Assembly (NCBI RefSeq): GCF_008642235.1
Contig: NZ_SJEV01000001.1
Coordinates: 372,001 to 436,000, forward strand
Direction: 5' to 3'
From: Planctomonas psychrotolerans
GTDB taxonomy: Bacteria; Actinomycetota; Actinomycetes; Actinomycetales; Microbacteriaceae
Length of the DNA: 64,000 nucleotides
Shown here: piece by piece, positions 9,314 to 19,016 of the stretch
Position numbering within the stretch: the first letter of the stretch is position 1
How the letters are laid out: each line of letters opens with the position of its first letter
Translations under genes and position numbers: made by a program
Notes under the pieces: generated by a model
Told to the model about the DNA's origin: nothing
The model's input: the letters and a program-made list of their open reading frames with translations, nothing else
Database searches by the model: none

Positions 9314-9330
9314 CGTCCCGTGACCTATCT
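9252..9330 (-). promoter_or_regulatory. 14-bp inverted repeat enclosing the recX start codon
   Basis: Arm 9317-9330 (reading AGATAGGTCACGGG on the recX mRNA) is an exact complement of 9252-9265 inside the coding region, 51 nt apart. The upstream arm contains the only AGGT-like ribosome site, and the ATG at 9313 is in the loop. In RNA this would be a long GC stem able to repress recX translation. Confidence 0.6.
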
Positions 9331-9341
9331 GACTCTCGGAG

Positions 9342-10427
9342 CTAGGCGCCCTTGCGGGCGGCCAGCTTCTTCTGGATGGAATCGACGTTGGTGTCCGCGG
9401 GAGCAGCCACCTCCGCCGGTGCGTTCGGATCGACGATCAGGCCGAGCTTGATCTTGATCTTCTGCTCGATCTCGGCGGCGATGTCGGGGTTGCGGATCAG
9501 GAAGTTGCGCGAGTTCTCCTTGCCCTGACCCAGCTGGTCACCGTCGTAGGTGTACCAGGCGCCCGACTTGCGCACGATCTCGTGCTCGACACCGAAGTCG
9601 ATCAGGCTTCCCTCGCGGGAGATGCCGATGCCGTAGAGGATGTCGAACTCGGCCTGCTTGAACGGCGGAGCCATCTTGTTCTTCACGACCTTGACGCGTG
9701 TGCGGTTGCCCACCGCGTCGGTGCCATCCTTCAGCGTCTCGATGCGACGGATGTCGAGGCGAACGGACGCGTAGAACTTGAGAGCCTTACCTCCGGCGGT
9801 CGTCTCGGGGCTGCCGAAGAAGACACCGATCTTCTCGCGCAGCTGGTTGATGAAGATCATCGTCGTCTGCGTCTGGTTGAGACCACCGGTGAGCTTGCGG
9901 AGGGCCTGCGACATGAGCCGAGCCTGCAGACCGACGTGCGAGTCACCCATCTCGCCCTCGATCTCGGCGCGCGGCACGAGTGCGGCGACCGAGTCGATCA
10001 CGATCAGGTCGATGGACCCGGACCGGACCAGCATGTCCGCGATCTCGAGCGCCTGCTCGCCCGTGTCGGGCTGCGATACGAGGAGCGCGTCGATGTCGAC
10101 GCCCAACTTCTTGGCGTACTCGGGGTCGAGCGCATGCTCTGCGTCGATGAAGGCCGCGATGCCGCCGGCGCGCTGCGCGTTCGCGATGGCGTGCAGGGTG
10201 AGCGTGGTCTTACCGGAGGATTCCGGTCCGTAGATCTCCACGATGCGGCCGCGGGGCAGGCCCCCGATGCCGAGAGCGACGTCGAGAGCGACGGACCCCG
10301 TGGGGATGACGGCGACGGGTGCGCGCTCGTCGCTGCCCAGTCGCATCACCGAGCCCTTGCCGAACTGTCGATCGATTTGGGCGAGAGCGGTCTCGAGTGA
10401 CTTCTCGCGGTCAGCTGGTGATGGCAT
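9342..10427 (-). CDS. recA: Recombinase RecA
   Basis: 361 residues. DNA-dependent ATPase that forms filaments on ssDNA, catalyses strand exchange and activates LexA autocleavage. P-loop GPESSGKT is at 67-74, with [12 protein letters not shown] (Walker B), loop L2 around [20 protein letters not shown], and a short acidic/alanine C-terminus. The ATG is preceded by AAGGAG at ideal spacing. A LexA-box-like site lies about 240 nt upstream. No intein is present. Confidence 0.98.
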   Translation of the reverse strand: MPSPADREKSLETALAQIDRQFGKGSVMRLGSDERAPVAVIPTGSVALDVALGIGGLPRGRIVEIYGPESSGKTTLTLHAIANAQRAGGIAAFIDAEHALDPEYAKKLGVDIDALLVSQPDTGEQALEIADMLVRSGSIDLIVIDSVAALVPRAEIEGEMGDSHVGLQARLMSQALRKLTGGLNQTQTTMIFINQLREKIGVFFGSPETTAGGKALKFYASVRLDIRRIETLKDGTDAVGNRTRVKVVKNKMAPPFKQAEFDILYGIGISREGSLIDFGVEHEIVRKSGAWYTYDGDQLGQGKENSRNFLIRNPDIAAEIEQKIKIKLGLIVDPNAPAEVAAPADTNVDSIQKKLAARKGA

Positions 10428-10738
10428 GCGATTCTCCTTCGGTGGTTCTGTGATGCGCCTATAGGCTGTCGACCCTCAAAATCCGTCCCGCACCGCTTCG
10501 CACGAATGCATCGCGGGGCGGAGACGAACCGTTCGACAAGGCTGTTGCTGGCTCAACGCCTGGTAGGAGAAACGCTAGGCGGAACGTCCGACATTTCTCG
10601 GACCGCGACCGTACCTGTGCACAACTCGTCTTCGACTGAACCGTGAGGAAAGCGTACCAACGCTCGAACTCATCTTCGAGAGGCCAGGGGCGTGTCGCGG
10701 GCTATTCGGGAGTTGCGGGCGTGTCGGGAGCGGGACGT
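10428..10738. other. recA upstream region (311 nt)
   Basis: No gene seen. It holds a possible -10 TATAGG at 10460-10465 giving a leader of about 30 nt, a short CGAAC-C-GTTCG dyad at 10525-10535 whose spacing does not fit LexA, and a better LexA-box candidate at 10664-10679. Confidence 0.5.
10664..10679. promoter_or_regulatory. Candidate LexA (SOS) box upstream of recA
   Basis: TCGAACTCATCTTCGA differs from TCGAAC-N4-GTTCGA at one fixed position. It lies between DUF3046 and recA, about 240 nt from the recA start, so a promoter some way upstream of the coding region would be expected. Confidence 0.55.
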
Positions 10739-10963
10739 CTAGTGCCGGGGCTCGGGACGCCCGACGCCGTGCCGGCGCGACTCGGGCACGTCGGTGGCAC
10801 GGCAGAGCGCCATCCACACCTCGTTCACCCGCACGCCTTCGGCCAGAGCGACCTCCGCAGTGCGGCTGCCGAGATCGGTGAGCACGAGGTCCTGCAACAG
10901 CACACGACCGTATGCCGGACCGAACTCGTCGGCGACGGCATTCCGGAACTCACTGAGACGCAT
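10739..10963 (-). CDS. DUF3046 family protein
   Basis: 74-residue acidic protein (MRLSEFRNAVADEFG, VNEVWMALCRATDVP) matching the small actinobacterial DUF3046 family, which is normally found just upstream of recA, as here. No biochemical function is established. It starts at ATG 10963 and is separated from clgR by a terminator hairpin. Confidence 0.85.
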   Translation of the reverse strand: MRLSEFRNAVADEFGPAYGRVLLQDLVLTDLGSRTAEVALAEGVRVNEVWMALCRATDVPESRRHGVGRPEPRH

Positions 10964-10996
10964 GCCTCAACGCTAACCCCTCCCTTAACGAAGGAA

Positions 10997-11016
10997 CGCC
11001 CCGTCGAAACGGGGCG
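10997..11016 (-). terminator. Hairpin downstream of clgR
   Basis: CGCCCCG (10997-11003) and CGGGGCG (11010-11016) pair around a 6-nt loop just after the clgR stop. No long T-run follows. Confidence 0.55.
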
Positions 11017-11030
11017 ATCCTGGGGAAGTG

Positions 11031-11339
11031 CTACCGAGCCACCAGGTCGGCGTCGAGTCCGGTGACGAACTCGTCGGGGACGGTGTCGGGGATCGGGTTC
11101 AGTCCTTCGATGACTGCGAGGCGGTCGCCGACCTCGCGCATGATGACCGAGATGGGGGTGTCGAGCGCTTCCGCGACCGACGCGAGGATCTCGGAAGAGG
11201 CCTCTTTCTGGCCCCGCTCGACCTCGCTGAGATATCCGAGCGCGACGCTCGCCTTGCTCGCCACCTGGCGAAGCGTGCGGCCCTTCTGCAGGCGGAAGTC
11301 CCGGAGAACATCGCCAATTTCCTGACGTACTAGTACCAC
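11031..11339 (-). CDS. clgR: Xre-family transcriptional activator ClgR
   Basis: 102 residues with a Cro/C1 helix-turn-helix (RLQKGRTLRQVASKASVALGYLSEVERG, shown to be that order at about 16-43). The highly conserved sequence and its place between cinA and recA match actinobacterial ClgR, which activates clp protease genes after proteolytic or envelope stress. GTG start with AAGGAGG 7 nt upstream. The protein ends in Asp-Leu-Val-Ala-Arg; in other genera a C-terminal AA makes ClgR itself a Clp substrate, and that ending is not present here. Confidence 0.85.
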   Translation of the reverse strand: MVLVRQEIGDVLRDFRLQKGRTLRQVASKASVALGYLSEVERGQKEASSEILASVAEALDTPISVIMREVGDRLAVIEGLNPIPDTVPDEFVTGLDADLVAR

Positions 11340-11479
11340 TGGACCCTCCTTATGCCTGTTGTTTCGAACGAATCGGGTGTCTTACGGATGGACAACACTA
11401 CATCCAACAACTGCCGCCAATCTAACCATTCACACTGGGCTTTCCTTGTGAACACATCAGATGTAACGCGACCGGAATG

Positions 11480-12034
11480 TCATTTGTTCCCGAACTCCGC
11501 CATCGTCCGCTTCATCAGCAGAAGGGCCTGGTAGACCGTGGTGTTGCGGATGGTGGGGCGGTCGCCGTCGAGCACGAGAGGCACCACCCGGGTGCCCCGG
11601 CTGGTCGAGATTCCGAGGTAGACCGTGCCGGGCGGCTGACCGTCCTGGGGGTCGGGGCCGGCTGCTCCGGTGGTGGCGATGCCGATGTCGGTCGGACGCC
11701 CGTCGACGGCGCAACGCTCCCGGACGCCCAGCGCCATCCGGGAGGCGACGTCGGGCGACACCGCGCCGTGGATCGCGAGGACGGAACTCTCGACGCCGAG
11801 GAGGCTGTGCTTCAGAGCGCTGTTGTACGCGACGACTCCCCCCATTACGACGGCGGATGCTCCGGGAGGATCGATCAGCTTGGCGGCGAGCAGGCCGCCG
11901 GTCAGCGACTCCGCGACCGCAACGGTCAGGCCGCGGAAACGGAGCTCGAGGATCAGCTCGATGGCGAGGCCGTCGATGGTCGCGGAGCCCGCATCCTCGT
12001 CGGGTGAGTCGACGACGTTCTCCTCGCCGGTCAC
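11480..12034 (-). CDS. CinA C-terminal domain protein (nicotinamide-nucleotide amidase)
   Basis: 184 residues consisting only of the CinA C-terminal (PncC) domain, which deamidates nicotinamide mononucleotide. Recognisable segments are VAVAESLTGGLLAAKL, GGVVAYNSALK, GAVSPDVASRMA and TTGAAGPDPQDGQPPGTVY. The N-terminal competence domain of full CinA is absent, as in many actinobacteria. The GTG at 12034 overlaps the pgsA stop (GTGA), implying coupling. Confidence 0.9.
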   Translation of the reverse strand: MTGEENVVDSPDEDAGSATIDGLAIELILELRFRGLTVAVAESLTGGLLAAKLIDPPGASAVVMGGVVAYNSALKHSLLGVESSVLAIHGAVSPDVASRMALGVRERCAVDGRPTDIGIATTGAAGPDPQDGQPPGTVYLGISTSRGTRVVPLVLDGDRPTIRNTTVYQALLLMKRTMAEFGNK

Positions 12035-12684
12035 TTCGATCCCCGGTTGTGCCGCGCGGCCTGGACCAGGTAATCGATGCCGGTCGCGACGGTGAGCACG
12101 ACGGCGATCGACATGAGGACCGTGTTGACGATGTGGATCCCGTCGCCGAACACCTCCCAGAGCGGCACGAGCGCGACCGAGATCGCGACGGACTGCGCGA
12201 TCGTCTTCAGCTTGCCGCCGCGGGATGCGGGGACGACGCGATCGCTTAGCACGACGAAGCGGTACACCGTGATGCCGAGCTCGCGCACCAGGATGAGCGC
12301 CGTCACCCACCATGGCAGTTCACCGAGCACCGACAGGAGGATCAGGGCGCTGCCGGTGAGCACCTTGTCGGCGATCGGGTCGAGGAGCTTGCCGGAGTCG
12401 GTGACGAGGTTCTGACGTCGCGCAATCATCCCGTCCACACCGTCCGTCGCGATGGCGACGATGAAGAGCGCGGCGGCGACGTAACGGAGCGGTCCGTTCG
12501 CGCCGTCGTCGGCCAGGAGCAGAGCGATGAAGACCGGGGCGAGCAGGATGCGGGCGACGGTGATGAGGTTGGCGATGTTGCCGTCGCTGGCCGGGGTGTC
12601 CCCCTTGCTGATGACCCTGCCCCGCAGCGAGTACCCCCGCGGGGGCGGTGCTGTCACGCCGCCGGGAAAGGTGCTCTTCGACAC
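12031..12684 (-). CDS. pgsA: CDP-diacylglycerol-glycerol-3-phosphate 3-phosphatidyltransferase
   Basis: 217-residue integral membrane enzyme of phosphatidylglycerol synthesis. The CDP-alcohol phosphotransferase motif is DGMIARRQN...GKLLDPIADK with all conserved Asp residues. About six membrane segments start near residue 37, after a 35-residue basic cytoplasmic N-terminus. GTG start 4 nt after the ftsK stop and GTGA overlap with cinA: ftsK-pgsA-cinA form one tight unit. Confidence 0.94.
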   Translation of the reverse strand: MSKSTFPGGVTAPPPRGYSLRGRVISKGDTPASDGNIANLITVARILLAPVFIALLLADDGANGPLRYVAAALFIVAIATDGVDGMIARRQNLVTDSGKLLDPIADKVLTGSALILLSVLGELPWWVTALILVRELGITVYRFVVLSDRVVPASRGGKLKTIAQSVAISVALVPLWEVFGDGIHIVNTVLMSIAVVLTVATGIDYLVQAARHNRGSK

Positions 12685-12688
12685 GCGG

Positions 12689-15574
12689 TCACTCCCTGTC
12701 GGTCAACCCCCAGGCGTCTTCATCCGACGACGCCTCGACTTCATCGTAACCGGAGTAGTCCTTCTCGAGAGGGTCGGAGCTATAGCGATCGTCGCCGTCG
12801 GAGGCGTCGATCGGCGAGGCCGTGGCGACCGCCACGCCGCCCGGTGCAGCGTCCGCCGAGCCACCCGATGCGCCGCCACGATCGGCGGGTTCCTCGCCGC
12901 GCAGGCGGGCGAGGACGCCGGGCAGCTGCTCGGTGGTGACGAGCACGTCGCGGGCCTTGGACCCCTCGGACGGGCCGACGATCTCCCGCGACTCGAGCAG
13001 GTCCATCAGGCGTCCTGCCTTGGCGAAGCCGACCCGGAGCTTGCGCTGCAGCATGGATGTCGAGCCGAACTGGGTGCTCACCACGAGCTCCGCCGCGGCG
13101 AGCAGCACGTCGAGATCGTCGCCGATGTCGGCGTCGATCTCCTTGCGCTCGGCCGTGACCGCGACATCGCTGCGGTACTCCGGCCGGGCCTGGTTCGTGA
13201 CGTGCTCGACGACCTTCACGACCTCGGCCTCGTTCACCCAGGCGCCTTGCACGCGGATGGCCTTCGAGGCGCCCATGGGGAGGAAGAGCGCGTCGCCCTG
13301 GCCGATGAGCTTGTCGGCGCCGGGCTGGTCGAGGATCACCCGGGAGTCCGTCATGCTGCTCACCGCGAAGGCGAGCCGGCTCGGCACGTTCGCCTTGATC
13401 AGTCCGGTGACGACGTCGACGCTCGGTCGCTGGGTCGCCAGCACGAGGTGGATGCCGGATGCCCGCGCGAGCTGGGTGATGCGGACGATGGAGTCCTCCA
13501 CGTCGCGCGGGGCGACCATCATGAGGTCGGCGAGCTCGTCGACCACCACGAGCAGGTACGGGTACGGCTTCAGCGTGCGCTGGCTTCCGGAGGGCAGCGT
13601 GATCTCGTCGTTGATGACGGCCTTGTTGAAGTCGTCGATGTGGCGGAACCCGAAGCTGGCGAGGTCGTCGTACCTCATGTCCATCTCCTTCACCACCCAC
13701 TGCAACGCTTCCGCCGCCTTCTTCGGGTTGGTGATGATCGGCGTGATGAGGTGCGGAACGCCGGCGTAGATGGTGAGCTCCACCCGCTTGGGGTCGATCA
13801 GCACCATGCGCACCTCGGACGGCTTGGCGCGCATCAGCAGGCTGGTGATCATGGAGTTCACGAAGCTCGACTTGCCCGACCCGGTGGACCCGGCCACGAG
13901 GAGGTGGGGCATCTTCGCAAGGTTCGCGACCACGAAGCCGCCCTCGACGTCCTTGCCCACGCCGATGGTCATCGGGTGCGCGCTCTTCATCGCGACGGAC
14001 GACCGCAGCACGTCACCGAGCGAGACGATCTCCCGGTCGGTGTTGGGGATCTCGATGCCGATGGCGCTGCGCCCGGGGATGGGCGAGAGGATGCGCACCT
14101 CGTTGCTCGCCACGGCGTAGCTGATGTTCTTGGCGAGCGCGGTGACCCGCTCGACCTTGGTGCCCGGCCCCACCTCGAGCTCGTACCGGGTGACGGTGGG
14201 GCCGCGGGAGAAGCCGGTCACGGTGGCATCGACCGAGAAGTTGGTGAGCACCTCCGTGATGGCGCGCACGACCTCGTCGTTGACCGCGGATCGGGCCTTG
14301 GCCGGCGACCCCTCGGACAGCGACGCGGCCGACGGCAGGTGGTAGGGAGCGGCGGGCTCCGCGCCGCTGATCGGCGGGATGTCGTCCTCGTCGAAGTCGT
14401 CGGCGTCGCCCACGAATCCGGGCAGCTGCTCGGTGGTCGTGGGGCCGCCGTCGTCATCGCGGATTCCCGTGGGGCTGAGCGGACGGGTCTTCTGCGGCGC
14501 AGTGCGCGCAGCATCCGGAGCGGTGTCACCCGTCGGGACCGCGCTGAGCACCTCGGTGTCGAACTGGCCGGGCATCGGCTTCGCCGAGCGCTCGGGGTCG
14601 GGCGTGCGGTCGAGGATCTCGGTGTCCGATGCGCCCACCGGACGGGCCGGCGACAGGACGGGGCTGTCGTAAGCCGGATCCTCCTCGCGCTGGCCCTTGT
14701 TGCGACGCCACCACGGCAGCGCATCGCCGTTTCCGTCGTCATCCGATCCGGAGCCGGACGACGAATCCTCGGCGGAGCCGGACTTCTCGTCGGAGTCGTC
14801 GAGCGTCTCGCCGAACAGGTAGGAGTAGAGCTGACGCAGGCGCGGGCCGACGCGGTTCGGCGGCGTCTTGGTGAGGATGAAGAGGGAGAGAACGAGCAGG
14901 ATGACGAGGATCGCCCCGGCGCCCCACTGGGTGATCACGGCGGTGAGCGGCGCCGCGAGGATCCAGCCCAGCACACCGCCGGCCGCGGCGAGCGCCATCA
15001 CGCCGTCGCTCGGGTTCGGCTGCCCGGTGAACAGGTGGCAGAGCCCCGAGATGCTCACGAGCGACAGGCCGAGCCCGATGCCGATGCGCCCGTTGTCGTC
15101 GGTGGACGACGGGTGCCGGAAGAGCCAGAGCGCGAACAGGAGCATGATGACCGGCAGCGCGAAGGCCACGCGTCCGAAGAGCCCGCCGAAGGTGTAGGCG
15201 TCGAACGCGAGTGCGACGGGGTCGGTGGGGTTGAACCACTCCACCACGGCACCCGCGATCGCGAGCAGGACCAGCAGGAACGGGATGCCGTCGCGGCGGT
15301 CCTCCTTGCTGACCTTCTCCGGGCCGAGTGCACGGGCGGCCCCGCCGACGAGGTGGGCGGCGCCCATCCAGCCGGCGGCGAGCAGGCCGGGCTCGTCCTC
15401 GTCGCGGGCGACGGGGTACGCCACCGTCTTCGCGTCCGACTTCGGTGCCGACTTCCGCACCGGAGATGCCGACGCCTTGCGAGCGGGCGCCTTGCCGCCG
15501 GAGGACGACTGCGAGCCCCCACGGCCCGAGGCGGGCGTGCGGGCTCGGTCGGTCGACTTGGTGCGGGTGGCCAT
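12689..15574 (-). CDS. ftsK: DNA translocase FtsK
   Basis: 961 residues. A basic Ala/Lys/Ser N-terminus and four membrane helices (about 95-260) anchor it at the septum. A long Asp/Ser/Pro-rich linker (about 270-440) leads to the motor. Walker A is [10 protein letters not shown] and Walker B is [12 protein letters not shown]; the [15 protein letters not shown] segment and a C-terminal winged-helix gamma domain ([23 protein letters not shown]) read KOPS-type polar sequences. It pumps chromosome termini through the closing septum to XerCD/dif. ATG start at 15574. Confidence 0.97.
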   Translation of the reverse strand: MATRTKSTDRARTPASGRGGSQSSSGGKAPARKASASPVRKSAPKSDAKTVAYPVARDEDEPGLLAAGWMGAAHLVGGAARALGPEKVSKEDRRDGIPFLLVLLAIAGAVVEWFNPTDPVALAFDAYTFGGLFGRVAFALPVIMLLFALWLFRHPSSTDDNGRIGIGLGLSLVSISGLCHLFTGQPNPSDGVMALAAAGGVLGWILAAPLTAVITQWGAGAILVILLVLSLFILTKTPPNRVGPRLRQLYSYLFGETLDDSDEKSGSAEDSSSGSGSDDDGNGDALPWWRRNKGQREEDPAYDSPVLSPARPVGASDTEILDRTPDPERSAKPMPGQFDTEVLSAVPTGDTAPDAARTAPQKTRPLSPTGIRDDDGGPTTTEQLPGFVGDADDFDEDDIPPISGAEPAAPYHLPSAASLSEGSPAKARSAVNDEVVRAITEVLTNFSVDATVTGFSRGPTVTRYELEVGPGTKVERVTALAKNISYAVASNEVRILSPIPGRSAIGIEIPNTDREIVSLGDVLRSSVAMKSAHPMTIGVGKDVEGGFVVANLAKMPHLLVAGSTGSGKSSFVNSMITSLLMRAKPSEVRMVLIDPKRVELTIYAGVPHLITPIITNPKKAAEALQWVVKEMDMRYDDLASFGFRHIDDFNKAVINDEITLPSGSQRTLKPYPYLLVVVDELADLMMVAPRDVEDSIVRITQLARASGIHLVLATQRPSVDVVTGLIKANVPSRLAFAVSSMTDSRVILDQPGADKLIGQGDALFLPMGASKAIRVQGAWVNEAEVVKVVEHVTNQARPEYRSDVAVTAERKEIDADIGDDLDVLLAAAELVVSTQFGSTSMLQRKLRVGFAKAGRLMDLLESREIVGPSEGSKARDVLVTTEQLPGVLARLRGEEPADRGGASGGSADAAPGGVAVATASPIDASDGDDRYSSDPLEKDYSGYDEVEASSDEDAWGLTDRE

Positions 15575-15727
15575 TACTCCACGGTACCCGGCGGAACCGG
15601 CGTTACCGGGTAGCCGGGGGTCGGGTGTTCCCTCCCGCTCCCCCGAACAGGGCGGGGTCGGTCATTCGCGTGGGGGAACGCCGAGGGGCCGGGCGCTTGC
15701 CCGAGTGGCGGAAGGTCGCGCATCCGA

Positions 15728-16948
15728 TCAGTACCGGATGGCATCGATAACCTTCACCCGCACCGCCACGAGGGCGGGCAGCAGCCCGGCGAGCGCACCG
15801 ACGGCGAGGGAGGCCCCGAGGCCGAGGATGGCCGCGCTCACGGGGAAAGGCGGCAACTCGGTGACACCCTGTCCGAGGAAGTCGGTGACCCACGGGCTCT
15901 TCACGATGGCCACTGCCGCGAGCACCCCGATGACTCCCGCGGCGAAAGTGGCGACGATGCTCTCCATCATCACCGCGAAGAACACGCGGCCCGCGGTCGC
16001 TCCGAAACTCCGTCGCACCCCGATCTCGCGGATGCGCTGGCGCACGGTCACGAGTGAAATGTTGACGAGCCCCAGCGCTCCCAGCAGCAGCACGAGCGCC
16101 GCGACTCCGCCGACGAGAAGCTTGAGCGGCAGGAACGGATCCTCACCGAACTGGGCGTAGTCCTGCCGATTGACGTCGACCTGCATGTCGCCGGGCAGGG
16201 CGGCCGCGAGGTCCCCGCGCAGGCGTTCGGTGAGCTGATCGGCGATCTCCGGCGGCACCCACGTCTCGAACGACGGGAACGACTGATCCAACGAGCCCGG
16301 GCCGAGCACCCTCTCGTAGGCATCGATCAGGATGTAGGCGGCGGGCGGCTCGCCGTCGTACTGGTCGGGGGTGACCCCGATGAGCACGGCGGTCGTGTCC
16401 TGGGCCGCGGGCAGCAGCACCGTGGGGTTGCCGGTGAGTCCCGGCAGTCCCAGTTCGCGGAGGAAGGACGAGTTGACGATCATCGCCGGTGCCAGCCGGT
16501 TCCGGTCGTCCTCGCCGAACCAGCGCCCCTCGAGCATCTGCACGCGGCGCATCGTGCCGTAGTCGACGTCGGTGGCGATGCTCTGCACGTCGCGCACCCC
16601 GCCGGCGAACTGCACCCTCAGGTTCGTGTACGCGGTGAAGGACGAGTACTGGATGTCGTATCGCTCGAGGGCGGTCGAGTAGGCGTCCCGCAGTTGCGCG
16701 ACCGTGGGGGTCGCACCGGAGACGGGGTCGTAGGCGTTCAGGGAGAGCGTGGCGGGGCGACCACTGTTCCGCTCGGTGGTCTCCCGCTGCGACTGCTCGG
16801 CCACCGCGCCGAGCCCGACGACAGTGGTCAGGGCGCAGACCGCCACGGCCACACCGATGAGCGAGAGCAGCACCCGGGTCCTGTGGATGCGGAGTTCCGC
16901 CCACGCCTCGGCGATGGCGCCGACCAGGGCCGGCAGCACGCGGTTCAT
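15728..16948 (-). CDS. MacB-type ABC transporter permease
   Basis: 406 residues. One N-terminal helix (about 25-48), a large extracytoplasmic MacB core domain (about 50-270), then three C-terminal helices in an FtsX fold (VRQRIREIGVRRSFGATAGRVFFAVMMESIVAT). This is the mechanotransmission type of exporter used for peptides, macrolides or lipids. Its ATG overlaps the ATPase stop as ATGA. The substrate cannot be told from sequence. Confidence 0.88.
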   Translation of the reverse strand: MNRVLPALVGAIAEAWAELRIHRTRVLLSLIGVAVAVCALTTVVGLGAVAEQSQRETTERNSGRPATLSLNAYDPVSGATPTVAQLRDAYSTALERYDIQYSSFTAYTNLRVQFAGGVRDVQSIATDVDYGTMRRVQMLEGRWFGEDDRNRLAPAMIVNSSFLRELGLPGLTGNPTVLLPAAQDTTAVLIGVTPDQYDGEPPAAYILIDAYERVLGPGSLDQSFPSFETWVPPEIADQLTERLRGDLAAALPGDMQVDVNRQDYAQFGEDPFLPLKLLVGGVAALVLLLGALGLVNISLVTVRQRIREIGVRRSFGATAGRVFFAVMMESIVATFAAGVIGVLAAVAIVKSPWVTDFLGQGVTELPPFPVSAAILGLGASLAVGALAGLLPALVAVRVKVIDAIRY

Positions 16949-17643
16949 CGAACCAGCTCCTCGGTCACCAGCGTGAGAGTGCCGCGCTCCAGGCGGTAGT
17001 GCCGATCGGCGAGCGCCGCCACGTTCGGATCGTGCGTGATGGTGACGAGGGCGGCGCCGGAGTTGCGCGCGACGTCGTCGAGCAGGGCCATGACCGTCTC
17101 CCCCGTCTCCACGTCGAGTGCGCCCGTCGGCTCGTCGGCGAGGATGAGGCGGGGCCGGCGCACGAGCGCCCGGGCGATGGCGACGCGCTGCTGTTCGCCG
17201 CCGGACAGCTTCTCCGGCATGGTGGTCATCCGGGATCCGAGGCCGACCCGGTCGAGCATCTCGGCCGCGATCGTGCTCCGCTTCCAGAACTCGCGTCCCG
17301 TCGAGTACAGCAGCGGGGTGGTCACGTTCTCGAGCGCCGTTCGCCCGGCGAGCAGATTGAACTGCTGGAAGATGAAGCCGACGTCCCGTCCCCGGGTGCG
17401 GTCGCGCACGGCGGAGGACAGGCTCGCCACCGGAGCATCGTCGAAGTACATCTCGCCGGTGGTCGGCGAGTCCAGCAGGCCGAGCATGTTGAGAAGCGTC
17501 GACTTGCCCGATCCGGACCGGCCCACGATGGACACGTGGTCGCCGACGTCGACGGTGAGGTCGACACCGTTCAGGATGGTGAGGGCGGGAGCATCCGGGA
17601 GTGGCACCGATCGGGTCACGCCCTCGAGTCGGATGAGACTCAT
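16945..17643 (-). CDS. MacB-type ABC transporter ATPase
   Basis: 232 residues. Walker A GRSGSGKST, Q-loop FQQFNLL, signature LSGGEQQRVAIARAL, Walker B LILADEPTGALD and H-loop ITHD are all intact. LolD/MacB subfamily by length and by the LGLLDSPTTGE segment. Middle gene of an adaptor-ATPase-permease operon, overlapping both neighbours by 4 nt. Confidence 0.93.
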   Translation of the reverse strand: MSLIRLEGVTRSVPLPDAPALTILNGVDLTVDVGDHVSIVGRSGSGKSTLLNMLGLLDSPTTGEMYFDDAPVASLSSAVRDRTRGRDVGFIFQQFNLLAGRTALENVTTPLLYSTGREFWKRSTIAAEMLDRVGLGSRMTTMPEKLSGGEQQRVAIARALVRRPRLILADEPTGALDVETGETVMALLDDVARNSGAALVTITHDPNVAALADRHYRLERGTLTLVTEELVR

Positions 17644-18671
17644 CCGCCGGAGCCGAACATCATGCCCGGTTCCTCAACGGGTGCAGGAGCACCCGGGACG
17701 AACTCCAGCACGGTTTCGCCCTCGGCCAGCCCGTCGACGATCTGCACCATGACGCCGTCGTTCAGCCCGATGCGCACCGGGTGCTTCGTGGGTTCCGCGC
17801 CGTCGTCGGACACCAGCCAGACGTTTCCGTTGTCCGACAGCCCCTCGACGGCCGTGGTCGGCAGGAGCAGGACGTTCTCCGCCGTGCCCGCGGCGATGGT
17901 GATCTCGGCGGCGAGCCCGTTGAATACGCGCACCTCGGCGGGGATGGAGCAGGAGACGGCGGTTCCCCCGCCCGGGGCCGGCGCCAGCGGGTCACCGCCC
18001 GGGTCCGCTCCTGCGCCCGCGTCTCCACCGGTGCCCGCTCCGGACGCCGGGCCCGTCGACACGCGGAGTCCGGGGCAGGTGAAGGGTGCGGGGCCGCCGG
18101 AGATCGTGACGGTGGCATCTTCCGGCTGGCTGACCAGGCGGAACTGCTGCTCGGCGCTGAGCGTGCCGGTCGCGGAGAAGGTGGACGGGGACACGGATCC
18201 GACGGTGTCGCCCACCGACACGAGCTGGTCCTTCAGGACGGCGAGACCGCCGAGGACGCCGGTGATCGGGGCGGTCACGGTCTCCACCCGCACCTTCGGC
18301 TTCGGCTGGGTGACCGTGCCGTCGGCGGCGATGACCGGATCGACCGGGGTCTCCGAGCGGATCCGCAGGATCGGGGCGCCGGCGTCCACTGCCGATCCCT
18401 GGGCGACCAGGAGCTCTGACACGGCACCGGCGAGCGTGGCGCGGACCGGAACCGTCGCATCCGCCTCGATGGTGCCCGCGACCACGATGTCGTTGACGAC
18501 CGTGCCGAGGGTGGCGTCCACGTGCGACTCGGTGACCGCCCCTGTCGGCATCGTGGGGTCGGTGGTGTCATTCACCGCCCCGAAGAACGCCAGCTTGACG
18601 AGTGACGCGGCGATCGCCGCGAAGATCACCAGCCTCAGGATCGGAAAAACCCACTTGCGCGTTACGCCCAC
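17640..18671 (-). CDS. Periplasmic-adaptor-like (HlyD/MacA family) membrane fusion protein
   Basis: 343 residues from GTG 18671: one N-terminal signal anchor (WVFPILRLVIFAAIAASLV), then barrel-sandwich/lipoyl halves (PVRATLAGAVSELLVAQGSAVDAGAPILRI and a partner near 290) interrupted by a Gly/Ala/Pro/Asp-rich loop with two cysteines (FTCPG, SCSIP). It is the first gene of the ABC operon and should couple the permease to the envelope. An in-frame ATG at 18725 is an alternative start; the GTG is favoured by AAAGGGCGG upstream. Confidence 0.8.
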   Translation of the reverse strand: MGVTRKWVFPILRLVIFAAIAASLVKLAFFGAVNDTTDPTMPTGAVTESHVDATLGTVVNDIVVAGTIEADATVPVRATLAGAVSELLVAQGSAVDAGAPILRIRSETPVDPVIAADGTVTQPKPKVRVETVTAPITGVLGGLAVLKDQLVSVGDTVGSVSPSTFSATGTLSAEQQFRLVSQPEDATVTISGGPAPFTCPGLRVSTGPASGAGTGGDAGAGADPGGDPLAPAPGGGTAVSCSIPAEVRVFNGLAAEITIAAGTAENVLLLPTTAVEGLSDNGNVWLVSDDGAEPTKHPVRIGLNDGVMVQIVDGLAEGETVLEFVPGAPAPVEEPGMMFGSGG

Positions 18672-19016
18672 GACCGAGCCGCCCTTTCTGGTCGTCCCGC
18701 TCGGAGCGACTTCTGCGATCACCATATCCAGCGGTCGGTGAAATCCGCATAGGCCGAAAGGATGATTTCGGCCGGGGTTGGGGCGTTTGGAAGGTGCCGG
18801 TGGTTGCTGGGTGCGTCGGTGCGGTCGCGGTGCGGGGCTCCGAGGGTGTGCGGGGTGGAAGCGGTGCAGTCGGCGCACGGTCGAGTGGACGGGCGAGTGG
18901 ACGGGCGACGGTGCGTGGCGCGGTATCGCAGCGCGTCAGCGGGCTGAGTACTTCATCGAGTGTGGTGCGTCGCGGGCATCCCAACGAGTTCCCGTGCGCG
19001 GTACGTCGCTGGGCGG
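18672..19016. other. Intergenic region without a credible gene (345 nt)
   Basis: Promoter region of the ABC operon and 3' side of the GNAT gene. Its one notable element is a 12-bp direct repeat CGAGTGGACGGG at 18882-18893 and 18894-18905, which matches the core of the minisatellite near 26.3 kb. Confidence 0.5.

Noticed and set aside
10525-10535. CGAAC-C-GTTCG as a LexA or PafBC site at recA
   Set aside because: LexA boxes need a 4-nt spacer, and the TTGTC that follows on the minus strand lacks the downstream TAnnnT of a PafBC promoter.
12527-15613. Very long plus-strand open frame (about 1000 codons)
   Set aside because: It is antisense to ftsK, has no recognisable domain and its His/Arg/Asp-rich sequence is typical of the complement of a GC-rich gene.
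15699-15713. 15 nt matching the 5' end of a tRNA-Leu (GCCCGAGTGGCGGAA)
   Set aside because: The rest of the cloverleaf is missing. It may be an old integration remnant or chance; no att duplicate was found.
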